This document shows, piece by piece, positions 1 through 9,300 of a stretch of 64,000 bases of DNA (position 1 is its first letter; each line of letters opens with the position of its first letter). The position numbers were made by a program, and so were the translations under genes. The stretch is from Pelagicoccus mobilis (GTDB taxonomy: Bacteria; Verrucomicrobiota; Verrucomicrobiia; Opitutales; Opitutaceae). The stretch spans positions 1 to 64,000 of the forward strand of contig NZ_JAENIL010000002.1 in the NCBI RefSeq assembly GCF_016595505.1. Direction: 5' to 3'. Below the pieces are notes generated by a model that ran no database searches, was not told the DNA's origin, and worked only from the letters and a program-made list of their open reading frames with translations.

Positions 1-1
1 A

Positions 2-1282
2 ATGTTCGATCTCGAAGAAAACAGAAAGAAAGTACAAGCGGCCCTACTCGTCGGCATCCAAGACTCCCGCATGAGCTACGAGGACGCGGATCGTCTGCTG
101 GATGAACTGGACGAGCTCACCGACAACCTCGACATCCCAACCGTCGATCGCGTCGTCGTTAAGCTCCGCAAGCCCCACCCTGCCTTCCTTCTAGGCACCG
201 GCAAGGTCCAGGAGATCATCGCCCATGCCAAAGAGATTAAGGCCGACGTCATCATCTTCGACGACGAGCTAACGCCTGCCCAGCAGCGTAACTGGGAAGC
301 GGAAGCCAAGATCGCGGTCATCGACCGCCAAGAGATCATCATCGATATTTTCTCCGAGCGCGCTCACACCCGTGAAGCCGCTCTCCAAGTCCAGCTCGCC
401 CGCATGGAGTACTCACTCCCTCGCCTCCGCCGAGCCTGGACCCACTTGAGTCGCCAACGCGGTGGCGGCACCGGAGCTCGCGGACAAGGTGAAACCCAGC
501 TCGAAGCCGACTCGCGCATGGTCCGCGAACGCATCGCAGTCGTAAAGAAGGAGCTCAAGGAAGTCATCCAGCACCGGCACGTCCAACGCGCCAAGCGTCT
601 CCGCAAACCGGTCCCAACCGTAGCCATTGTTGGATACACAAACGCCGGTAAGTCATCCCTGCTCAATAAGATGACGGACTCCGACGTGCTCGCTGAAGAC
701 AAACTCTTCGCCACGCTAGACCCGACCACGCGACGCCTCGAACTAGACAACAGCCAACACGTCCTCGTCACCGACACCGTCGGTTTCGTCCGCCGCCTTC
801 CTCACCGTCTCGTCGAAGCCTTCAAAGCCACGCTCGAAGAAGCAGTCGTAGCCGACCTTTTGATACATGTTATCGACGTCACCAATCCTGACGCCGAGAA
901 GCACTTCGAAACGACCATGGAAGTGCTCAAGGAGATCGATGCCGCGAAAAACGAGACCCTCGTCGTTTTCAACAAGATCGACGCCCTTGAGGATCCGAGC
1001 GACAAGGAACGCTTCATGTTCACCCACAAGGACGCGTTCTACATCAGCGCCAACACCGGCGAAGGCCTCACCGAACTTAAGGCCGCCATCGCTCACCACC
1101 TGAACGCGAAGTACAAGTCGACCGAGCTCCTCATCCCACACGAGCGCTACGATGTCATTTCCAAACTTCACAGTTCTGGAGGCATCCGCCACCAGGAAAC
1201 ACAAGACGAGGGAGTTTACATCGAGGGCATTTTCCCGCCCGCGTTGTCTGGCGTCATCGATCCGTTCATTCAAAAAGATTGA
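2..1282 (+). CDS. hflX: GTPase HflX, ribosome-associated
   Basis: HflX is a translation-factor-class GTPase that binds the 50S subunit and splits stalled or hibernating ribosomes. The N-terminal part (about residues 20-190) carries the HflX-specific region, including the glycine-rich GGGTGARGQGE stretch. The G domain begins near residue 208 with the G1 motif GYTNAGKSS, followed by DTVGF (G3) and NKID (G4). The C-terminus ends soon after the G domain. At 426 residues it is the usual family length, so the ATG at base 2 is acceptable, but an upstream start outside the window cannot be excluded. The next gene starts 70 bp downstream with no visible terminator. Confidence 0.93.
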   Translation: MFDLEENRKKVQAALLVGIQDSRMSYEDADRLLDELDELTDNLDIPTVDRVVVKLRKPHPAFLLGTGKVQEIIAHAKEIKADVIIFDDELTPAQQRNWEAEAKIAVIDRQEIIIDIFSERAHTREAALQVQLARMEYSLPRLRRAWTHLSRQRGGGTGARGQGETQLEADSRMVRERIAVVKKELKEVIQHRHVQRAKRLRKPVPTVAIVGYTNAGKSSLLNKMTDSDVLAEDKLFATLDPTTRRLELDNSQHVLVTDTVGFVRRLPHRLVEAFKATLEEAVVADLLIHVIDVTNPDAEKHFETTMEVLKEIDAAKNETLVVFNKIDALEDPSDKERFMFTHKDAFYISANTGEGLTELKAAIAHHLNAKYKSTELLIPHERYDVISKLHSSGGIRHQETQDEGVYIEGIFPPALSGVIDPFIQKD

Positions 1283-1352
1283 GCCTTTTAGCCACTCAAT
1301 CGTAACTTAGTTTCGTTCGACTCGCAAAATACACCCCGTATACCCACCCACG

Positions 1353-2726
1353 ATGTCATCCGAAACAACTCGTCGCACCTTTCTTAAAAACACCGCTCTC
1401 GCCGCAGGCTTCCTTGGCCTCCAGTCATACATGACCGGATGCGGGAAAGGCTCCTCCATCGACTACGGTCCACTCCTGGAAGACCCCAACAAGCTCCTCA
1501 AACTCCCCAAAGGCTTCACCTACACCACGTTTTCAAAAACCGGCGAACGAATGGACGACGGCCTTTCCGTTCCCGGAGCTCACGATGGCATGGCTGCTTT
1601 TCCACTCGACGAAGAACGTGTCATCCTAGTTCGGAACCACGAGCTTGACCCCAAGCAGTTCAGAAAAGGACCGTTCGCTCACCAACAGGATCTCTCCCGA
1701 GAGTATTTGGACAAGCAATACGATACCGCCCGCGGCACCGGAGTTTGCGGCGGCGGAACCTCCACCCTCGTATTCAACACTAAGACACAAACCCTCGAAC
1801 AGCACTCACTCAGCCTTACTGGCACACTGAGAAACTGCTCAGGCGGCCCAACCCCATGGGGCACTTGGGTAACCTGCGAAGAGACAGTCGACCGGGCAAA
1901 CGAGCAACTGGACAAAGACCACGGCTACTGCTTCGAAGTCCCTGCTACCGCCAACATGGGGCTCGCCATCCCCGTTCCAATCAAAGGCATGGGACGCTTC
2001 AACCACGAAGCGATCGCCGTCGATCCAGAATCCGGCATCGTCTATCTAACCGAGGATCGCTGGGACGGCTTGCTCTACCGATATATTCCTAACGAACCGG
2101 GTAAGCTGCTCAATGGCGGAAAACTTCAAGCCCTGGCGATCAGCAGCCAACCGTCTCGAGACACCCGCAACTGGCCTGAAGAACAACTACCAGAATTCCC
2201 CCGCCAAAAAGCCGTATCCACGGAATGGATCGACCTCGAAGACATCGACGCCCCCAACGACGACCTGCGCTACCGCGGCTTTTCGAAAGGAGCAGCCCGC
2301 TTCGCACGTGGAGAAGGTATCGTCTACGGAAATGGCGGCATCTACTTCGCTTGCACCAACGGAGGGAAAAATCGTTTCGGCCAGATATTCAAGTACACTC
2401 CCAGTAAGTTCGAAGGCGCCGAAGAGGAAAAGAGGAATCCCGGCACCCTAGAGCTCTTCGTCGAATCCGACGACAGCCAGCTCATGAAAGCCTGCGATAA
2501 CCTCACCGTCGCTCCATGGGGTGATATCGTAATCTGTGAGGACGACAACGAATCGAGCGCTATCGTAGGTGTCACGCCTCGAGGCGAGCTCTACCACATC
2601 GCTCACGTTTCCATAAAAAGCGAACTCGCCGGGGCTTGCTTCTCACCGGACGGCAGCACTTTATTCGTAAACATCCAAAACCTTCCTGGCCAGACCCTAG
2701 CAATAACGGGTCCGTGGAAGAAATAG
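1353..2726 (+). CDS. Tat-exported PhoX/DUF839 family protein, probable lipoprotein
   Basis: The N-terminus has a twin-arginine signal (TRRTFLK) followed by a hydrophobic stretch and a possible lipobox ending at Cys30 (YMTGC). This suggests export in folded form and anchoring to a membrane. The body matches the PhoX/DUF839 family: it contains the motif NCSGGPTPWGTW with Cys162, the position of the metal-site cysteine in PhoX phosphatases, and the block FNHEAIAVDPESG. PhoX enzymes are Ca/Fe-dependent phosphomonoesterases of the cell envelope, but many DUF839 proteins are untested, so phosphatase activity is an inference. At 457 residues it is shorter than classical PhoX (about 600). The family call is strong; the substrate is unknown. 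Confidence 0.85.
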   Translation: MSSETTRRTFLKNTALAAGFLGLQSYMTGCGKGSSIDYGPLLEDPNKLLKLPKGFTYTTFSKTGERMDDGLSVPGAHDGMAAFPLDEERVILVRNHELDPKQFRKGPFAHQQDLSREYLDKQYDTARGTGVCGGGTSTLVFNTKTQTLEQHSLSLTGTLRNCSGGPTPWGTWVTCEETVDRANEQLDKDHGYCFEVPATANMGLAIPVPIKGMGRFNHEAIAVDPESGIVYLTEDRWDGLLYRYIPNEPGKLLNGGKLQALAISSQPSRDTRNWPEEQLPEFPRQKAVSTEWIDLEDIDAPNDDLRYRGFSKGAARFARGEGIVYGNGGIYFACTNGGKNRFGQIFKYTPSKFEGAEEEKRNPGTLELFVESDDSQLMKACDNLTVAPWGDIVICEDDNESSAIVGVTPRGELYHIAHVSIKSELAGACFSPDGSTLFVNIQNLPGQTLAITGPWKK

Positions 2727-2741
2727 CCTTTGCCCACCTTT

Positions 2742-3434
2742 ATGTCCGACTCCAGCCCACTTTCATCTCACAGCCGCGAACGGAAGAGTTTCTACAAGCG
2801 CCCCCTCTTCGTAGGCTGTCTTGGGTTTCTCGTTCTTGTCGCTCTGTTAATTGGAGGCGGAATCTTCTGGCTCATCAACTCCGGCAAAACTGTAATCACA
2901 AACGAAATCCGTAAGGAAATCGTAGAGGAAATCGAAAACTCAGGTCTGCCAGAAGCCCAGCAAGCCGCCCTAAAAAGCGAGATAGACCGCATCACGGAAG
3001 GCTTTCAAGAAGGAGACATCACCTTCGAGGAGCTCATGCAAATCATCGAAAGCCTCGAGCAAAGCCCTGCCTTGAGCGTGATCAAATACTACGAAGCCGA
3101 AGGCAATCCGCTCGAACGCCCAAGCATTACCGACGCTCAACGCGAATCGGCCATGCTGACTATTCGCCGCTTCGTCTTTGGTGTATTTGAAAAAAGGATA
3201 CCCGACACCGCCGTCGAAGACATCCTCGAACCCTTCATTCTCGATTCAAGCCGTGGAGACGGTATTGAAAATTTGGAGTTTCGCACAGATATAACCGACG
3301 AAGAGCTTTTCGCCGCGCTCGCAAAAGCCAAACAAATGGCCGACGACGCCGGCATCCGCCGCGAAAACCTCTCTCCAGACATCGCTCGAGAAGTCCGTGA
3401 GATCGTCGATCGCATCCTCGAGGGACGCGAATAG
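2742..3434 (+). CDS. Hypothetical membrane-anchored protein
   Basis: I do not recognise this family. The protein has a short polar N-terminus, one transmembrane helix at about residues 21-45 (rich in Leu, Val and Gly), and a charged, mostly helical domain of about 185 residues, probably outside the cytoplasmic membrane. I chose the ATG at 2742; a TTG at 2730 in the same frame would add four residues. It lies 15 bp after the PhoX-like gene and is probably co-transcribed with it. Its stop lies 1 bp from the stop of the convergent acetyltransferase gene. Confidence 0.75.
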   Translation: MSDSSPLSSHSRERKSFYKRPLFVGCLGFLVLVALLIGGGIFWLINSGKTVITNEIRKEIVEEIENSGLPEAQQAALKSEIDRITEGFQEGDITFEELMQIIESLEQSPALSVIKYYEAEGNPLERPSITDAQRESAMLTIRRFVFGVFEKRIPDTAVEDILEPFILDSSRGDGIENLEFRTDITDEELFAALAKAKQMADDAGIRRENLSPDIAREVREIVDRILEGRE

Positions 3435-3435
3435 G

Positions 3436-3987
3436 TCACCGGGTTGCCAACCACTGGTCACGCGAAAGAGAAAGCGTGTCCTGAGCAACCCACTCTCCGT
3501 TTTTTTCGAAGCCCTCTTCGATACGCACCTTAAACCGGAAACCATTTCGCTCCAACACCTTCCGGCTGGCGAGATTCCATTCAGCGTGGCAGGCAGTCAC
3601 AAGCTTGAGCTTCAACACCTCGAAACAAAACCTCAGAACACCGCCCAAAGCCTCGCTCGCATACCCAGCCCCTTGCCACTTCGGGTGTGTCCAAAAGCCT
3701 ACACTCCATCCGGAACAGCGCTGCTCGACCACGATTCGCCCTAACGGATTATCCGAAGCCTGGTCGTGAAAGGTAAAGAGATAGCCATCCCCTCTACTCC
3801 ACCGCTCGGCCACATTCCCCACGATGGCTTCCAGCTCCTCTTTGCTCGACGGCGTCCCCCAGACCATCCCGTCGTTAAAGCCCGGATACTGAGTCGCTTC
3901 CCACACAAAATCGATCTCATCCGCTTGAGCGATCGACAAAGTCAATCGCTCAGTTTCGATACAATAATCAAGCGGGATCCAATCCAT
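3436..3987 (-). CDS. GNAT family N-acetyltransferase (RimJ/RimL type)
   Basis: The 183-residue sequence has the fold of RimJ/RimL-type GNAT enzymes, which move an acetyl group from acetyl-CoA to an amine, often a protein N-terminus. It starts with the typical ETERLTL strand (residues 11-17). The middle has GFWTHPKWQGAGYASEALG, which matches the acetyl-CoA pyrophosphate-binding loop (Q-G-x-G-Y-A-x-E-A), followed by ASRKVLERNGF, the usual C-terminal helix. The substrate cannot be told. It lies 45 bp downstream of the MerC-like gene on the same strand, so the two may share a transcript. Confidence 0.88.
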   Translation of the reverse strand: MDWIPLDYCIETERLTLSIAQADEIDFVWEATQYPGFNDGMVWGTPSSKEELEAIVGNVAERWSRGDGYLFTFHDQASDNPLGRIVVEQRCSGWSVGFWTHPKWQGAGYASEALGGVLRFCFEVLKLKLVTACHAEWNLASRKVLERNGFRFKVRIEEGFEKNGEWVAQDTLSLSRDQWLATR

Positions 3988-4032
3988 CGACCTTTATCGA
4001 AGGCCCCTTCAGGCTCATCCAATAGCGAGGAC

Positions 4033-4473
4033 TTAATGCCCCGAACAGCACTCTTTCTTGCAGCTCGGCTTGTGCCAGTGCCAGTTTTTCCAGTGCCCTA
4101 GGACAAATACCGAGCCACCAATAATCGTAGCGATATGATGCGCCTCAAAACCGTGAAAATGGTCATGCCCATGATCATGGCTGAGCATCGGGCGAATCAC
4201 CGCGAAAATGAGCACGCCGACCGCAAAGAATCCCCAAACTCCGGCACGACGGTGGCGACGATACCCGTTGAAATAGGTTACGCCGGCGACCAGGAAGATG
4301 ATCCCCATCATCGCCCACTCGAATCCGTGGTCGGCCATGAAATCGAGGCCAAGCATAGGAAGCACGCCCATCAAAAAAGGCACCGACAAGCAATGGATCC
4401 CGCAAAGAATAGATAGCCCGATTCCTAGGATATCCCATTTCTTGGTCTCACCTTCCTGCATAACCACTTCCAT
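4033..4473 (-). CDS. MerC-domain membrane protein, possible metal transporter
   Basis: The 146-residue integral membrane protein has about four hydrophobic helices and a CGIHC pair in the first helix, which is the metal-binding position in the MerC family (first described as mercuric-ion transporters). The rest is rich in metal ligands: a DHGHDHFHG loop and a C-terminal tail with HWHKP and KKECCSGH. MerC-like proteins outside mer operons are usually thought to handle zinc or other metals. No merA, merR or merP is nearby, so mercury resistance is not supported. A small inverted repeat upstream (4520-4533) may be a metal-regulator site. Confidence 0.8.
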   Translation of the reverse strand: MEVVMQEGETKKWDILGIGLSILCGIHCLSVPFLMGVLPMLGLDFMADHGFEWAMMGIIFLVAGVTYFNGYRRHRRAGVWGFFAVGVLIFAVIRPMLSHDHGHDHFHGFEAHHIATIIGGSVFVLGHWKNWHWHKPSCKKECCSGH

Positions 4474-4519
4474 TTGTGCGCACTATAACCCTCCGAGCCT
4501 GCTTTAACGCAAGCCCATT

Positions 4520-4533
4520 GCATAAGTTAATGC
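4520..4533. promoter_or_regulatory. Imperfect palindrome upstream of merC-like gene
   Basis: GCATAAGTTAATGC reads nearly the same on both strands (four bases match at each end, partial match inside). It sits about 47 bp before the start of the MerC-like gene. On the minus strand a weak -35 (TTGCGT) and -10 (TATAGT) lie between it and the start codon, with a 19-bp spacer. Placement fits an operator for a Fur/Zur-like repressor, but the sequence does not match a known box closely. Confidence 0.3.
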
Positions 4534-4546
4534 GAAAACCTTGCGT

Positions 4547-5401
4547 TTACTCAGCCTTCTCAGAAGCCACGAGCAGCTCTGCTCGACGTTGATTGATCCA
4601 CTTTTCAAGCCGGTCGAGAGCAGCAGGATATTTTGGATCTTCCTTCTTCATCCGATCCAGAATCCCAATCGCAGCCACCGCATAGTCGTTGGGGATCGCA
4701 GTCGGCAAAGTATCGAGCTCACGAGGATCCATCTCCCCGTCGCGAATCATCTTGCGAGCCTCTTCCTCGATTTCGTTACGGGTGCCACCCGCAGTGTCTG
4801 AGTAATTTGCGTTCTTCTTGGAAGGAGCAGACCCGCCGCCGCCGCCTCCAGCGCCCTCGCCAGAGCTTCCATCGTTTTTCTCACGCTCCTCGCCGCCGTG
4901 ACGAGGCGTACGTTCGATGCCAGTCGGATAGCTCTTGCCATCCTTGCCGATCACCTTGTCCGGATTGTCCAAGCCCATGGACTTGCGAACACGGCGCACG
5001 AGCTCGATGGAAACCTTACAGATATCAGCCAAATAAGCGTTTGAGTGACCCGTCCACTCTTCCAAAGCGATCTCTACCGCATGACGCTTATCGGCATTCG
5101 TACGATAAAGCCCGTTCGTCGCATTCGCTCCTAGGGCGGCAATCAGAGCGTCCGTTCGCGATCCTTCGCAAACATTAGCTTCTATGTCCTTCTCTTCGAT
5201 ACGTTTAGCCGCCAAGAAGCGGTGAAAACCATCGGCGAGGTAGTACTTCGATCCGTCGAAAAAAAGCACGATCGGAGGGAATCTGTCCCCTTGCTTCATG
5301 TCCTCGGCATAGCCGGAGACCGCTTCGTCGTTAGTCGCCACACGCGTCTGCGTGCCTGCGTAGATGTCAATTTCTTCGAGTGAGATACGTTGCAAATTCA
5401 T
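4547..5401 (-). CDS. Orphan ParB/sulfiredoxin-fold nuclease-domain protein
   Basis: The N-terminal 90 residues form a ParB/Srx-like domain: a start like that of ParB (LEEIDIYAGTQTR), then FPPIVLFFDGSKYYLADGFHR, which takes the place of the CTP/DNA-binding 'GERR' box of ParB. A putative helix-turn-helix follows (YLADICKVSIELVRRVRKSMG, about residues 125-145). A low-complexity Gly/Ser linker near residues 175-195 leads to a charged C-terminal region. No parA is adjacent and the segment is not near an origin as far as can be seen, so this is probably not the chromosome-partition ParB. Similar orphans occur in phages and plasmids. Function unknown. Confidence 0.75.
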   Translation of the reverse strand: MNLQRISLEEIDIYAGTQTRVATNDEAVSGYAEDMKQGDRFPPIVLFFDGSKYYLADGFHRFLAAKRIEEKDIEANVCEGSRTDALIAALGANATNGLYRTNADKRHAVEIALEEWTGHSNAYLADICKVSIELVRRVRKSMGLDNPDKVIGKDGKSYPTGIERTPRHGGEEREKNDGSSGEGAGGGGGGSAPSKKNANYSDTAGGTRNEIEEEARKMIRDGEMDPRELDTLPTAIPNDYAVAAIGILDRMKKEDPKYPAALDRLEKWINQRRAELLVASEKAE

Positions 5402-5496
5402 GTAGTGAAACAGCCGATACTTTGTTGGCGATTTTTGGGGATCGGTGAGACTTGCGGAGACGGAAATTGTGGCAATGAAATTCCGCCCCGAATCGT

Positions 5497-5525
5497 TTGC
5501 ATGGAATAAGAAGGCTCTGTAAATG
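5497..5525 (+). promoter_or_regulatory. Candidate msrA promoter
   Basis: TTGCAT at 5497-5502 and TAAATG at 5520-5525 are separated by 17 bp and end 34 bp before the chosen msrA start. The matches to the sigma-70 consensus are 4/6 and 3/6, so this is only a suggestion. Confidence 0.25.
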
Positions 5526-5559
5526 CTCTTTTCCCAACAGCATACAGCCCCAATCCATT

Positions 5560-6150
5560 ATGAGAAAACGACTCGCACTAACCCTCGGCATCCTCCTTTT
5601 TCTACAATCAAGCATGCTCACCGACGCAAAAGAACAAAACCTCGAAACCATAACCTTCGGAGCCGGATGCTTCTGGTGCGTCGAAGCGGTCTACCAGCGA
5701 CTCGACGGCGTAGTCGACGCCGTAAGCGGATACATGGGAGGCGATGTAGCGAATCCTAGCTACAAACAAGTCGTCACCGGGAGAACCGGCCACGCCGAGG
5801 TCGTGCAGCTGACATTCGACCCGAGTAAGACAGACGCAAAGACGCTTATAGATTTTTTCTGGGAAGCTCACGACCCCACGACTCTCAATCGCCAGGGAGC
5901 CGATGTCGGCACGCAGTACCGCTCCGCAATCTTCTACGAAAATGAAGAGCAGCGAAAAATCGCCGAAACGTCCCGCGACGAGGCGAACGCATCCGGCAAG
6001 TTCGCCGATCCAATCGTCACGGAAATAACCGCAGCGAGCACCTTCTACGTAGCCGAAGACTACCATCAAGAGTACTACGACCTCAACAAGAGCTACCCGT
6101 ACTGCAGAGCAGTCATCACCCCGAAGCTCAAAAAGCTAGGGCTCGAATAG
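5560..6150 (+). CDS. msrA: Peptide-methionine (S)-S-oxide reductase MsrA, exported form
   Basis: MsrA reduces methionine-S-sulfoxide in proteins back to methionine. The catalytic motif GAGCFWCVEA places the active Cys at residue 37, and GYMGGDVANPSYKQVVTGRTGHAE is the conserved substrate-binding block. The start at 5560 gives an N-terminal signal peptide (MRKRLALTLGILLFLQSS...), which points to action in the periplasm; an in-frame ATG at 5497 would bury this signal and is less likely. With the signal removed the protein is of normal MsrA length (about 170-175 residues). No msrB is adjacent. Confidence 0.95.
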   Translation: MRKRLALTLGILLFLQSSMLTDAKEQNLETITFGAGCFWCVEAVYQRLDGVVDAVSGYMGGDVANPSYKQVVTGRTGHAEVVQLTFDPSKTDAKTLIDFFWEAHDPTTLNRQGADVGTQYRSAIFYENEEQRKIAETSRDEANASGKFADPIVTEITAASTFYVAEDYHQEYYDLNKSYPYCRAVITPKLKKLGLE

Positions 6151-6181
6151 GTCCCGCCCAACCGAAGCTCACCTAATAGAA

Positions 6182-6205
6182 TACTCCTAAGAGTGGAGTA
6201 CGTAT
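6182..6205 (+). terminator. Weak hairpin after msrA
   Basis: TACTCC (6182-6187) pairs with GGAGTA (6195-6200) across a 7-base loop and is followed by a short T-rich run. The stem is only 6 bp, so terminator function is doubtful. Confidence 0.25.
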
Positions 6206-6325
6206 TTTCTCTTGCTCGGCGGCGGAGATCCGGCAGTTAATAAGGCGTCAAAATACCCATCGGCTCGCAATCCCCCAGCTTCCCGATAGGATGCTAACTA
6301 GACGACCGAATTTTCCGCCATACAG

Positions 6326-9300
6326 ATGCTTCCACAACGCCTCACCCAAATCCAATCACACCGTTTTGGACCCAAGGTGGCGCTGTCTCTCGCAACAATC
6401 CTGATCAGTTTCCTAACTGCGTTCACCCTAGGACAGTCACCAGATGCTGAACGAACTGAACTCGGGTATCCCAACTTTCGGATACATACAACACAGGAAA
6501 TCGGAACCACCCTCGGAAGCCGGTTCGTCACCATAGATACCAACGGCAGGATTCTCTACTCGAGCGAGGGAGAACTCTCCGCCTACGACGGCACCCAGTG
6601 GAACCGGATCAGTATCCCCGTCGAACGCTCCAACGAAGACCTAAACCATATTTCCCTCGGCCCCGACGGAGTGCTCTACGCTAGCGGCCTCGGCTATTGG
6701 GGAAAGCTAGTCGTCAACGACCAAGGCAAATACGTGGTCGAATTTTTCTCGGATGAAGAAACCCGCCGCAAGGCCTCCATCGAATACTTCGACCAAATCG
6801 CCTTCGCTCAAGGCTATGTCTTTTTCAAAGGCCTCAACTCCCTCGTCCGATGGCATCCGGAGCACGGAACGCGAACCTGGAACGAGCAAAACATAGACAC
6901 GCTTTTTGAAATAGATGGGACAGTATTCATCACCAGCAAAAGCGGCCTTAGCCAAATCGAGGGAGACGAAATAGTCCCCTTCCCATCTGAACTGCCCTTC
7001 GACCTCGAACGAGGAAGAATAATGCAAACGACCCCGTGGTTCGACGATCGGATAGCCCTCTTCCATACCGACCACAGCCTTATCCTTTTCGACGGCCAAA
7101 CATTCGAGGACCTGGACGATGACCTAGAATCGCTCGGAGAGAGTCTTTGGTCCAACGATATGGAGATTCTCGACGACGAGACCTTCGCTATCAGCCTCTT
7201 CGAGTTCGGACTCGTACTGATCAATCGGCAAGGCCAAATGATCATGCGTCTGGACCAGACATTGGACCACCGGTTTCTCGATACTGGAAAAATAGCCGTC
7301 GCTCCAGACAAGAGCCTGTGGGTGACTCTCTCCGACGGAGTAGCACAAATAACCCCTCCTTACCCGATCACCTACTTCGATCAAAGACACAAGGTTGCAC
7401 TCCAGTACTTCGACCACGCTCGACTTGGCAAAGACCTAATGATCCGGTCCAGCAGCAACCTCCACCTCGCTCAATACTCGGAGTCTGGCAAATTCACGAA
7501 ATTCCGCGATTTTGAACATCTAGCGCAGCAAACTGTGTACGAGATGATCGGGTACAACGGGCAACTCATCGTATCCACCGATCAAGGGGTCTATAGACTA
7601 CGAGCAGGCAAGCCCCCTGAGTTTCTTTTGGATATTCCCTACATTTACCGCATTCATAAAATGCGCTTCGGACCCCAGAACCGTTTCGTACTATCCAACT
7701 CGCAATTCAACTACATCACTGAGCTAGAGAACGATCGCCTGACCATCGTTCAAAAAATCCCTTCTCTTGGATTGGCGAACAAGATTCTCGACGACAAACA
7801 AGGCAATATTTGGCTCGAGCGAGGCATATCAAACGTAGGCCGCATACACCCTACAAACGGAGCGTATTCATACCAAGAATACAGCGACAGAGACGGACTC
7901 ACAACAGAACAGTGGATCCCGATCTGGCAGAACGGCAACGAAGTCCTTTTTTCCAGCCGCAAGGGACCACTGCGCTTTAACCAAGGGACAAATCGCTTCG
8001 ATATCGCTACCGAAATCGCAGATATTATCCCGGGCAAAGTCAAGAAGCTCACTCGGCCAGCTTTCGCGCCAAATGGAGACTTCTGGGTGCTCGCCAACGA
8101 GAACCCCGTCGTCATGCGAAAACAGCCAGACGGCAGCTACCTCGAAGACAACTCAGTTCTTCAGCATCTAGGTCGGCTCCAGATCGACGATATCACTTTC
8201 GAGAACGACATAGCATGGCTCACCAGCAAGAAAACCCTAACCCGAATCGATAACGGCAACACACTGGAACGGGTCCCGTTTTCAAAACCTCAAATAAACG
8301 CGATCCACAGCCTTTCAGAAGACAAGATCCTATATCACTTCGCACGTACTGATCTGACGTTCCCAGAAACTCTCAACTCAGATCAAGACAGCCTGCAGAT
8401 AGACCTAAGCACGCCCAACTACCTCGGAGCAGGAGGCATCAAATACCAGTACCGCCTATCCGGATACAATGAACAGTGGAGTGACTCCATAGCGAATGCC
8501 CACATCGTCCTAGATCGCATCCCATCCGGCAACTACACCTTCGAAGTAAAAGCCATATTCGCCGATAGCATCGAAAGCGAAGCGACCACCCTTCCAATAA
8601 CGGTTATTCCACCAATCTATCGCACACTTCCCGCCTACGTTGCCTACTCTACGCTAGCTCTGGCCGCGATTTGGCTCCTCCTGAAGATTCGCCACCTAAA
8701 GCTACTTCGCCGCCAACGACAACTAGAGGACAAGGTCGTTCTTCAAACAAAAGCTCTCAGAGACAAAAACATACAACTGCACGGAGCCTTCCTCAGCGAA
8801 CGCGAGCTCAAGAAAAAAGCGGAAAAAGCGAACCTGGTGAAAAGCGAGTTCCTCGCCATGGTGAGCCACGAAATCCGCACCCCGATGAATTGCATAATCG
8901 GCATGGCCGATAATCTGCTCGGAACCTCGCTCGAAAAGGAGCAGTTCGAGATGCTGCAATCCATACACTCCAGCGGCCAGTCCCTCGTGGCGATAATTTC
9001 GGACATCCTTGATTTCTCAAAAATCGAAGCCGGCAAGATCGTACTCGAACAAATTCCTTTCTCGCCTACCCAGACGGTAAAAGACGTATTCAACCTTTTC
9101 GTACGTTCCTGCGACGAAAAGAACATATCCCTTAAAACTGAGGTCGAAGAAGGCATACCCGAGGTTGCTATCGGAGATCCGGTCCGCCTAAAACAAGTCC
9201 TCATCAATCTTGTCGGCAACGCCCGAAAATTCACTCAGCACGGGCTCATCACCATCAGTCTTCGAGTCAAAGCCGAAAGCGAAAACCGTTCGAAACTCTT

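Noticed and set aside
4033-4473. Part of a mercury-resistance operon
   Set aside because: No merR, merA, merT or merP is present nearby; MerC-like proteins are common outside mer operons.
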